DNA from: Actinomycetota bacterium
GTDB lineage: Bacteria; Actinomycetota; Actinomycetes; S36-B12
NCBI GenBank assembly: GCA_947472655.1
Contig: CANJCG010000064.1
Span: 1-8,951, forward strand
DNA: 8,951 bases
Reading direction: 5' to 3'
The notes beneath the pieces are model-generated. The model was not told the DNA's origin. It ran no database searches and saw nothing but the letters and a program-made list of their open reading frames with translations. Made by a program: the position numbers and the translations under genes. How positions within the stretch are numbered: position 1 is the stretch's first letter; each line of letters opens with the position of its first letter. Of the stretch, positions 1-6,238 are shown one piece after another.

Positions 1-2887
1 CAGGAGGTGCTACCACTGTTGCTGTGGGCACAGGAACTGGCACCGATGTCGCAGCTGGCACTGGAGTGATTGATGGAGCACCTGGCACAGCCTGACCATT
101 GATGGCATTCACATAGGTTGATTTCAATCCGAGCTTTGATCTCATGACTTCGCCAGTGATCGTACGAGTGGTGCCGTCTTGCAAGGTTCCTGCCAAAGTG
201 CGCACACTGCCCGAAGGCAAGCGCTCTGCTACTTCAACTTTCCAGACACCAGGAACACCAAAGGCTGCCGCCATCGATGCTTGCGGAACGTTGACGGTCC
301 AACTCGCATTGGGATTATCTGGCGACAGCGACCAATGGTCATCGACGTTTACTGAATATGGCAGATCGCCGCCCCACACATCCTTCGTAGTGTTCGTGAT
401 GCCACCAGATGAAGCCGAATAGAACGCGGAGATCGGAGCACCGTTATATGTTGCAGCGATACCCGTGGTTTCTGAACCGAACGTGGCATTAACTGCTGCA
501 ACCCAGCGGTCACCCTTGGCGCTACTCGCCTTTGCCCAGCCGACGAAAGCCTGATCGTTGAATGGGCCATCACCATCATCGATATGACAGTTACAAGCCT
601 TCTTCTCACCTGCCGCATATTTGACCAAAGCGTATGAACGAGCGGCAATGACCTGTGCTTGCATCGCTGCCTCTGGCCAAGAGTTGGAAACTTCAGCGAT
701 GCCGTAGAGGTATTCGTCGTGTAGGCGCAACTGATTCACAACATTTAGACGGGTGCCAGTGGAGTTGGTTGCAGCGACCACGTCCATCTTTCCGTAGCGA
801 TACCTGTGACCAGTAGTCGTGAAAGATCCATTAGGACCAATAACGTTCGCCGCCGTTGCTGGGCCGGCAGCCGTCCCGGAATCTCTATTGCCTGCCCATT
901 TCACTGTGGCTTGTTGGGCTGTTCCGAGATCCGAGGTTTGCCCACCTGCGGTGCGCTGAACATTGACAGCATTGCCTGCAACATTAAATGTGAACACGTC
1001 GTTGGGGCCACCTGTAACAACATTTGCGCCAACAGTTACTTCAATTTGACCGCCGCCAGAGTCAAGGGCTTCCGAACGTATCTTTGTCTGCGTTACGCGG
1101 TAAAACAGATTGACACGAAGATCCATATCGTCTTGAACTGGCGCAACCACTGTGTTTGGGTAGTAGTGCGAAACGATCGCAGAGGCGATGTGGCCTTCTT
1201 TAGCCATCCCATAGGCCCCCCACTGCGACATGCCAATGCCGTGCCCATAACCCGCGCCCGTTAAAGCAAATGCATCAGGAGGGCCACAAGGATCTATCGG
1301 TGATCCTGGACTCGTTGTGACAACTCCGGTGCCAACCCAAGGATAAATTGCATCTGCACCGTTTGCGCCGTTCAAAGTAAATGTGTAGGTGCCCGGCGGT
1401 ACTGCCGCACCGGCGTTGTCTTTCAAATCCCAATTCGCGGTGAGCACTCCCGGCGCATCTTGCTGACCCGTCAGAGTTCGCACCACTGCACCACAGCGCG
1501 AAGAAACATTGATATTCCACGCCAGCGGAGCGTTTGTTGTCGCCGTCACCGTTAATGGCAGGTTCGCGCCCCACGCAACGGCTGGACTAACTATTGGATT
1601 AAAGGCAGTGACGCCCATTTTCGCTGTCGTGGCTGCGCGAATTGCGGGTAGTTGTGGTTCAAGGAACTTTCCTGGGCAGGCAGTAGCACCAATATCGCGA
1701 TGCCCACCTATGACGAGAGCTGTTGCAGTCTCGCCTGCGCGGTATTTCGAGGTTCCAGCAGATGAGTCAGAAACTAATGGAGTTGTTCCGTTTGGATCTC
1801 GGTGATTCATCGATAACTTCCATGCGAAGAGCTGCGCAACTGAGTCATTGATGGTGTTGAGTAGTTCCGGCGCAGGTGAAGCTGATTGGAAGTTGCCTAA
1901 CGCTGACACCGCGAAAGTCTCTTGATTAAAACCGGCAGTGTGACCGCCGACAACTGCTTGATCCATGCCTCCCGCGCGTCCTTCATAGAGCCGCCCGAAT
2001 CGGTCAACGATGAAGTTGTAGGCCATGTCGGAGTAGCGCAGGCTTTTCGTGAAGTAGGCATATAAGTTTCGCACTTGTTGCACAGCTTGCTCTGGGGTGT
2101 AGTTGTTCGTTGTCACAGTGTGGTGCAAGAAGCCAGCCTTAATCGTTGGCGCATAGGTTGTAGATCCACGACGCATCGATTCATCAGCACCCCACTGCGC
2201 GCGAGTGATGATGCTTGGCATTGGTGCAGATGTTGTACTCGCCTCTGCGGTGGCAATCGGTTCCGATGTTGCAGGCAGGTTCGCATCCTCGTTGGTTACC
2301 GGGTTATCGAGAAGCACTAATTTCGCGTTGGCCGGTTTTACGCCGTTTGGTGTATCCATTCGCATCTGAACGCCATCGGCGGTGCCGGTAAGGAGCGGTT
2401 CGGTGCCGTAAAGAGCATTCGCGGCTTCAACTGAATTTGGATCAGGTCGATCTTCTGAAGCATCCAACTGTTCCCAACGTGACCATGTGCCATTTTCTCG
2501 GACGCGCACCAAGACACGGGTTCGTAGGTCAAGGGGTGAGTCGGTCGTGACGGCAACGAGTCCAAAGGGATCGGTATCCAGAGCTTGTGTTGCAAAAGCT
2601 GGCGACAAATTCTCAGCGGGAGCGGCTACGACGGCATGTGTCGAGTGTGCGTGAGCAAGACCAAGTGGCTCCACCGTGGCTTGGCCCTTCCAAGCCGCCA
2701 TGGCCATGGCAGATTGAGCAAGCCCTTGGCTATCAATTGCCCCTAAAGCAATGCTCTGCTCCGTGGGCGCAACTGGTGCGCGATCAAAGACCGGCAGGCT
2801 CGTAACGGGCAAAACAAACCCGGCTATGCCAATGCCTAGAGCCACAACGCAGACCAAGGGTCGGCGAGCGTGGAAACCAAGCAACAT
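1..2887 (-). CDS. Secreted N-acetylmuramoyl-L-alanine amidase (PGRP/Amidase_2) fused to SpoIID/LytB domain, C-terminus missing
   Basis: Peptidoglycan hydrolase acting outside the membrane. I translated 962 uninterrupted codons from the ATG at 2887; the frame is still open at base 1, so the C-terminus is missing. Residues 1 to about 35 form a signal peptide: basic MLLGFHARRP, then a hydrophobic core. Residues about 110-205 form a beta-rich domain commonly found before actinobacterial PGRP domains (WSRWEQL, GTEPLLTG, GVQMRM). The amidase/PGRP domain spans about 226-420, starting at ITRAQWGADES. It keeps zinc-ligand motifs HHTV (255-258) and HRDIGATACPG (H396, C404), so it should be an active amidase rather than only a binding domain. 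Residues about 425-520 resemble a FlgD-type Ig fold (NAGAAVPPGTYTFTL). The SpoIID/LytB lytic transglycosylase domain follows: GYGHGIGMSQWGAYG (546-560), putative catalytic E732 in YLYGIAEVSNSWPEAA, a CNC cysteine pair, and FYSASSGG. The visible end is rich in Pro, Val, Thr and Ala, like a linker to another domain. GAAAGGA (2894-2900) is the ribosome binding site. Domain calls are from motif recognition. Confidence 0.95.
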   Translation of the reverse strand, partial: MLLGFHARRPLVCVVALGIGIAGFVLPVTSLPVFDRAPVAPTEQSIALGAIDSQGLAQSAMAMAAWKGQATVEPLGLAHAHSTHAVVAAPAENLSPAFATQALDTDPFGLVAVTTDSPLDLRTRVLVRVRENGTWSRWEQLDASEDRPDPNSVEAANALYGTEPLLTGTADGVQMRMDTPNGVKPANAKLVLLDNPVTNEDANLPATSEPIATAEASTTSAPMPSIITRAQWGADESMRRGSTTYAPTIKAGFLHHTVTTNNYTPEQAVQQVRNLYAYFTKSLRYSDMAYNFIVDRFGRLYEGRAGGMDQAVVGGHTAGFNQETFAVSALGNFQSASPAPELLNTINDSVAQLFAWKLSMNHRDPNGTTPLVSDSSAGTSKYRAGETATALVIGGHRDIGATACPGKFLEPQLPAIRAATTAKMGVTAFNPIVSPAVAWGANLPLTVTATTNAPLAWNINVSSRCGAVVRTLTGQQDAPGVLTANWDLKDNAGAAVPPGTYTFTLNGANGADAIYPWVGTGVVTTSPGSPIDPCGPPDAFALTGAGYGHGIGMSQWGAYGMAKEGHIASAIVSHYYPNTVVAPVQDDMDLRVNLFYRVTQTKIRSEALDSGGGQIEVTVGANVVTGGPNDVFTFNVAGNAVNVQRTAGGQTSDLGTAQQATVKWAGNRDSGTAAGPATAANVIGPNGSFTTTGHRYRYGKMDVVAATNSTGTRLNVVNQLRLHDEYLYGIAEVSNSWPEAAMQAQVIAARSYALVKYAAGEKKACNCHIDDGDGPFNDQAFVGWAKASSAKGDRWVAAVNATFGSETTGIAATYNGAPISAFYSASSGGITNTTKDVWGGDLPYSVNVDDHWSLSPDNPNASWTVNVPQASMAAAFGVPGVWKVEVAERLPSGSVRTLAGTLQDGTTRTITGEVMRSKLGLKSTYVNAINGQAVPGAPSITPVPAATSVPVPVPTATVVAPP

Positions 2888-2893
2888 GCACGA

Positions 2894-2900
2894 TCCTTTC
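2894..2900 (-). promoter_or_regulatory. Ribosome binding site of the amidase-SpoIID gene
   Basis: On the minus strand GAAAGGA lies six bases before the ATG at 2887. It supports that start, which also places a basic N-terminus directly ahead of the hydrophobic signal-peptide core. Confidence 0.7.
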
Positions 2901-2902
2901 GA

Positions 2903-2921
2903 GGAAGTTCGGGATACTTCC
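2903..2921. repeat. Perfect 6-bp inverted repeat in the leader of the amidase-SpoIID gene
   Basis: GGAAGT (2903-2908) and ACTTCC (2916-2921) are exact reverse complements around a 7-base loop. The element ends just two bases upstream of the GAAAGGA ribosome binding site of the leftward gene. It could be an mRNA hairpin affecting translation, an operator, or chance; a 6-bp stem is weak evidence alone. Confidence 0.35.
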
Positions 2922-2987
2922 CTACGGTGACATGGATTCGACGAAATTCTCAATTCACACACGCAACTTGAGTCCCAACTGTTACAT

Positions 2988-3008
2988 AGGTCTCCTTTCG
3001 GGGAACCT
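2988..3008. repeat. Imperfect hairpin with a GAAA tetraloop on the minus strand
   Basis: On the minus strand the sequence reads AGGTTCCCC, GAAA, GGAGACCT. The arms pair over about seven base pairs, with one mismatch and one bulged T, and close on a GNRA-type GAAA loop. The plus-strand version closes on TTTC. This is where the 5' leader of the leftward hydrolase mRNA, or the core of either promoter, would fall. Role unknown. Confidence 0.35.
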
Positions 3009-3012
3009 CACA

Positions 3013-3050
3013 GGGCAACACGCCGTCTGAGCGGTAGTGGGGAGCCGCCC
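3013..3050. repeat. GC-rich nested inverted repeats upstream of the LCP gene
   Basis: Several short complementary arms can pair in alternative ways: GGC (3014-3016) with GCC (3022-3024), CCG (3023-3025) with CGG (3032-3034), GCGG (3031-3034) with CCGC (3045-3048), and GGGC (3013-3016) with GCCC (3047-3050). They lie 40-80 bases upstream of the LCP start and would be in its leader if transcription begins before 3010. The mutually exclusive pairings could form a switch, but each stem is short. Confidence 0.3.
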
Positions 3051-3091
3051 AGCGACTTACCATTGATTCTCACCTTCGCCCAAAGGATTTC

Positions 3092-4501
3092 ATGGCAACC
3101 TCGCGCCGCCGCTGGCCTCGTCTTCTTGCTGCAGCTGCAGCAGTAGCCGTGCTGCTCACCACCGTTATTGGCGCGGGAGTGAACCACCTGATGGGCAATC
3201 TTCAGGGCAATATCAAGTCACTTGACGTGTCCGCCCAAGTCGGCGCCACGACTGCAGCTGGAGAAACTTCTGCTCTCGTATACGACGCTGACGGAAACAT
3301 GAAACCACTGAACGTGGTGCTCATGGGAACAGATACCCGCACTGGTGCCGGAAACAAGGGCTATGGCAAAAAAGGTATGAACTACGGCGAACGCTCAGAC
3401 ACCACGATCGTGTTGCATGTCAGTGCTGATCGATCCAATGCCGTTGCAGTAAGCATCCCCCGCGACACGCTGGTAAACATTCCCAGCTGTATCAATAGCA
3501 AGGGTCAAACCGTTGGTGGGGGAACAAATAAGTTCAACGACGCCTATTCAATAGGCGGCCCTGGCTGCACCCTCAAAGCAGTCAATGAAATGACTGGCAT
3601 GAACATCACGAACTTTGTAAAAATCGACTTTGGTGGTTTTAAAAAGATCGTTAATGCCATTGGCGGGGTCGAGATTTGCTTGGCTGCACCCGTCAAAGAC
3701 AGACAGAGTGGGCTTAATCTTTCTGCAGGCAAGCATGTTGTGACCGGCGAGGAAGCCTTGGCTTTTGTTCGCATTCGCCACAACATCGGTGACGGATCAG
3801 ACACCTCACGCATCCGCCGTCAACAAGCTTTCATCTCTTCCCTTTCACGCCAAGTACTTTCTAGTGGCACTCTGCTCAACCCGGCCACTGTCATCGGTCT
3901 CCTGGATGCAGCAACCCAATCAATCACCGCAGACCCACAAATGGCTGATCTCAAGCAACTTCAAGAGCTCGTTCTTTCGATGAACGGCATTAGCCCGAAA
4001 AACCTCACGTTTTTGACCATGCCGTGGAAGCCAGCAGGCGACGGGGCAAACGTGTTGGAAAATAAGAAGAAAGCGCGACCAGTGTGGAAGGCAATGCGCG
4101 AAGACACTTCGTATCCGCCAAAAACTACGAATGGTCAACCTACGCTTTCAACAGCTCCTAGCGGTATCTACGTCGATGTGTTGAATGGAACAACTACTCC
4201 TGGGCTTGCTCGCAAGGTTGCCAAGCAACTGAAGGCTCAGGGTTACCGCGTACAAAACGTTGGCACTTCTAAAACTCCCGCGACCGCAACCACGCTGACC
4301 TACGACGCGAAGTGGGACACCAGCGCAAAAACTATTGTGTGGGCGAGCTCGGCTAAAGACGATCCCACCGGAAAGGGCCAGCGCATGACTTTGACCATCG
4401 GCCCTGACTTCACATCGATCAAGCCAGTGGTGATCAGTGCGGCTGCCGGTGACGCGTACTCAAAGCTCAATACCGGTGACGAAACTTTCTGCGCCTCATA
4501 G
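3092..4501 (+). CDS. LCP (LytR-CpsA-Psr) family wall-glycopolymer ligase with C-terminal LytR_C domain
   Basis: LCP proteins transfer lipid-linked glycopolymers (teichoic acids, capsule or arabinogalactan-like chains) onto peptidoglycan on the outer face of the membrane. This 469-residue protein has a basic N-terminus (MATSRRRWPR) and one membrane segment at about 11-30. The LCP domain covers about 72-300 and shows the expected conserved charged residues: GTDTR (79-83), GERSDTT (R101, D103), SIPRDT (R124, D125), TNKFNDAY, and ALAFVRIRH...SRIRRQQ (R227, R229, R240, R243). The LytR_C domain starts near 358 with IYVDVLNGTTTPGLARKV and ends near 438. A linker joins the two domains. The start is supported by AAAGGA at 3082-3087, four bases before the ATG. 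The gene is divergent from the wall hydrolase and convergent with the GT2 gene, whose stop is only 12 bases away. Nearby phosphopolymer-type genes fit an LCP role, but the polymer is not identified. All key LCP residues appear intact. Confidence 0.95.
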   Translation: MATSRRRWPRLLAAAAAVAVLLTTVIGAGVNHLMGNLQGNIKSLDVSAQVGATTAAGETSALVYDADGNMKPLNVVLMGTDTRTGAGNKGYGKKGMNYGERSDTTIVLHVSADRSNAVAVSIPRDTLVNIPSCINSKGQTVGGGTNKFNDAYSIGGPGCTLKAVNEMTGMNITNFVKIDFGGFKKIVNAIGGVEICLAAPVKDRQSGLNLSAGKHVVTGEEALAFVRIRHNIGDGSDTSRIRRQQAFISSLSRQVLSSGTLLNPATVIGLLDAATQSITADPQMADLKQLQELVLSMNGISPKNLTFLTMPWKPAGDGANVLENKKKARPVWKAMREDTSYPPKTTNGQPTLSTAPSGIYVDVLNGTTTPGLARKVAKQLKAQGYRVQNVGTSKTPATATTLTYDAKWDTSAKTIVWASSAKDDPTGKGQRMTLTIGPDFTSIKPVVISAAAGDAYSKLNTGDETFCAS

Positions 4502-4513
4502 TTGTCACGCGCG

Positions 4514-5380
4514 TTAGATAATTGGTGGACGCCCTGCTTTTGTCATAGCCCACACCGTTTTCCATTGCATCTTCTTGCGACCAACCGGCCGCTGTGTCAT
4601 GCCCTCACCAAGTCCTGCAAACCAAGACTTCAAAGCGGCTTTGTCATGTACGCGCAACAACGTCATCCCAACCCACGTGCCGACATACAGGGGTTCAATG
4701 ACAACGGGCAGATTACGTCGCGCTAACCAGACTCGGTTGCGTGCATTGAGCCGGTAGTAGACATCGTGGCGTGCTGGATCAATGACTGGGTGGTGAACAA
4801 CGAGGTCTCCGGCGTACCAAGGCGTGAAGCCTTCGTCCCATACCCGCCAAACCAGGTCAATGCCTTCATGAGCGTAGAAGAATTCATCGGGCCAACCACC
4901 AATTCGATCAAAAAGTGCCCGTCGCATCGCAACGGCGCCCTCCCAAAGGGAGGTGGCAGGGCCAGGAGCTGCTGGGTCACCCACACGAAGTCGAGGAACC
5001 CATCGACCAGGGGCTGAAAGCCCGGTGGGGTCAACAACGCGAGGCTGAATCAAACCCAGTTTTGGATCGTCGTTGAATCGTTGAGCGACGGTCGCTAGGA
5101 AATTATCATCAGCAAGCGAAGCGTCATCATCAAGAAAGAACAGCAACTCGCCTTGCACGTGTTCAACCCCAGCGTTGCGTCCGGCGGGAATCCCTACGTT
5201 TTCGGCTAACGCGAGTGCCTTCACGCCAACTGGCAAGCCCTGCGGCTGCCAACCATTGCCTACGACAACGATGTCGAGTTCAACATTTTTTTGGTTCAAC
5301 AAAGATTGCAAACCTCGAGCTAACTCAGTTGGACGTTTGCCCATCGTAAGCACAACAACGCCATACGCGGGATTGCTCAT
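4514..5380 (-). CDS. GT2 family glycosyltransferase (GT-A fold)
   Basis: Transfers a sugar from a nucleotide-sugar donor in the cytoplasm; donor and acceptor are unknown. The 288 residues show a typical GT-A/GT2 layout: N-terminal strand GVVVLTMGKRP (7-17), a second strand DIVVVGNG (36-43), NVGIPAGRNAG (61-71), and the metal-binding acidic motif FFLDDDAS with D84-D86. A later WEGAVAMRRALFDRIGGWPD segment leads to FYAHEGIDLVWR (169-179), which holds the likely catalytic-base position. There is no clear transmembrane segment, so it is probably cytosolic or peripheral. The start codon overlaps the stop of the upstream CDP-alcohol phosphotransferase gene as ATGA (5377-5380). No strong Shine-Dalgarno precedes it, so translational coupling is likely and the two proteins probably share a pathway. 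The 3' end converges on the LCP gene with no visible terminator. The layout resembles the rhamnosyl/galactofuranosyl-transferase-like GT2 group, but I would not name a sugar. Confidence 0.92.
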   Translation of the reverse strand: MSNPAYGVVVLTMGKRPTELARGLQSLLNQKNVELDIVVVGNGWQPQGLPVGVKALALAENVGIPAGRNAGVEHVQGELLFFLDDDASLADDNFLATVAQRFNDDPKLGLIQPRVVDPTGLSAPGRWVPRLRVGDPAAPGPATSLWEGAVAMRRALFDRIGGWPDEFFYAHEGIDLVWRVWDEGFTPWYAGDLVVHHPVIDPARHDVYYRLNARNRVWLARRNLPVVIEPLYVGTWVGMTLLRVHDKAALKSWFAGLGEGMTQRPVGRKKMQWKTVWAMTKAGRPPII

Positions 5381-6198
5381 CGCAGTTTGCTTGATGACAA
5401 AATAGAAGCCAAATGACCAACGATTGTGACTATTCCAAAGCCCAAAAGCGCGACGAGTAACACTCGGGTGGCTCCGAGATCTCCGACGAATAGATCAATG
5501 ACGCCAGCGACTAAAACCAAAATCGTGAGTTCAACTGAGTGATATGCGCGGTGAAAGGGGAAGAACTTTGCAATAGAGCGCAGGTTGCGAAGCCCCGTGT
5601 TTGATGGCACACCAACAGCTGCTTTGTCGACGAGTTTCGGAAGGTCGTTATATGCACGTGACACATGCACCATGTCGTTCAGAGCCTTGTTATACAAAAT
5701 AATAACGGAAAGCAACGCACCTAAGAATGGCCAAATTGAATCCAGCCAGCCCTCGTTAGGGAATCCTGCTGCACGCAGACCCAATGCAATTGGGATTAGC
5801 CCTTCGGCCGTGTAGTGACCAACGCGATCAATGAACACACCCATCGGTGACGATTTACGACGCCATCGCGCAACTTCGCCATCGCAACAGTCCCAAAGCA
5901 TTTGCATTTGCCCCAAAAACACCGCAAGTAGCGGTCCCCAGATTCCTGGGATTAAGAGGGCGAACGCAGCCGAGGCACCGGTAGCAACCATGAGCCAGGT
6001 GACCTGGTTGGCCGTAATTGGGGTCTTCAGTAACTGCTTGGTCAGGTACGGCGAGATATCGCGCAGATACACATCCGCAACCCAATGTTCTGAGTTTGTT
6101 CGACCTCGAATAGCTGGTGGCTGGCAGACCTCGCGGATCTCAGCAATGGTGGGGCGTGCTGGGCGCTCAAGATCGGTCACGTCGTTACGATAGGACAC
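5377..6198 (-). CDS. CDP-alcohol phosphatidyltransferase family membrane protein with Asp-to-His variant signature
   Basis: Family enzymes displace CMP from a CDP-alcohol and form a phosphodiester, at the membrane. The signature D-x2-DG-x2-AR-x8-G-x3-D-x3-D is read here as WDCCDGEVARW with D103, D106, G107, A110 and R111, then G120 and D124. The last expected Asp is H128 (FIDRVGHY). About six hydrophobic segments can be drawn: roughly 66-84, 86-101, 130-145, 155-172, 222-240 and 244-265. A soluble N-terminal stretch of about 55 residues precedes them, including EHWVADVYLRDISPYLT. Start is GTG at 6198; the Shine-Dalgarno is weak. Length is 273 residues. It is the first gene of a two-gene unit, coupled by ATGA to the GT2 gene, and lies back-to-back with a LicC/IPCT-like nucleotidyltransferase that could supply its CDP-linked substrate. 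Candidates include inositol-phosphate, glycerol-phosphate or choline-phosphate transfer; none can be chosen from sequence. It does not look like a standard phosphatidylglycerophosphate synthase. Confidence 0.9.
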   Translation of the reverse strand: MSYRNDVTDLERPARPTIAEIREVCQPPAIRGRTNSEHWVADVYLRDISPYLTKQLLKTPITANQVTWLMVATGASAAFALLIPGIWGPLLAVFLGQMQMLWDCCDGEVARWRRKSSPMGVFIDRVGHYTAEGLIPIALGLRAAGFPNEGWLDSIWPFLGALLSVIILYNKALNDMVHVSRAYNDLPKLVDKAAVGVPSNTGLRNLRSIAKFFPFHRAYHSVELTILVLVAGVIDLFVGDLGATRVLLVALLGFGIVTIVGHLASILSSSKLR

Positions 6199-6238
6199 TC
6201 GTACTCGTCAGCTCTACGACCACTCCGGAGACCGCCTT
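6199..6238. promoter_or_regulatory. 40-base divergent spacer with the nucleotidyltransferase ribosome binding site
   Basis: This spacer separates the GTG start of the leftward CDP-alcohol phosphotransferase gene from the ATG of the rightward nucleotidyltransferase gene. GGAG at 6227-6230, eight bases before the ATG, is the rightward ribosome binding site. The spacer is too short for two complete promoters, so at least one must extend into the opposite gene. TACGAT at 6186-6191 fits a loose TAnnnT -10 for the rightward gene, but I see no matching -35 element. The two start regions being so close suggests coordinated expression. Confidence 0.4.

Larger units (their letters stand above)
2888..3091. 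promoter_or_regulatory. Divergent intergenic region between the hydrolase and LCP genes
   Basis: These 204 bases separate two divergently transcribed envelope genes, so both promoters should lie here. I see no small ORF and no convincing -35/-10 pair on either strand. What it holds is a set of short inverted repeats (listed separately) and the two Shine-Dalgarno sequences: GAAAGGA for the leftward gene and AAAGGA at 3082-3087 for the rightward gene. The length leaves room for structured leaders on one or both transcripts. Confidence 0.5.

Noticed and set aside
806..1264. Plus-strand open frame of 152 codons opposite the SpoIID domain.
   Set aside because: It is antisense to a well-supported coding region with recognisable domains, its product is Cys- and Arg-rich without domain features, and no convincing ribosome binding site precedes it. 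The other plus-strand frames within 1-2887 are rejected for the same reason.
2984..3060. Possible c-di-GMP-I or c-di-AMP (ydaO) riboswitch ahead of the LCP gene, prompted by CACAGGGCAACA and GCGGTAG.
   Set aside because: The middle of the c-di-GMP-I element, including its GAAA-closed stem and GACGCAAAGCC-like segment, is absent and the spacing is far too short. The conserved ydaO 3' segment is also absent on both strands.
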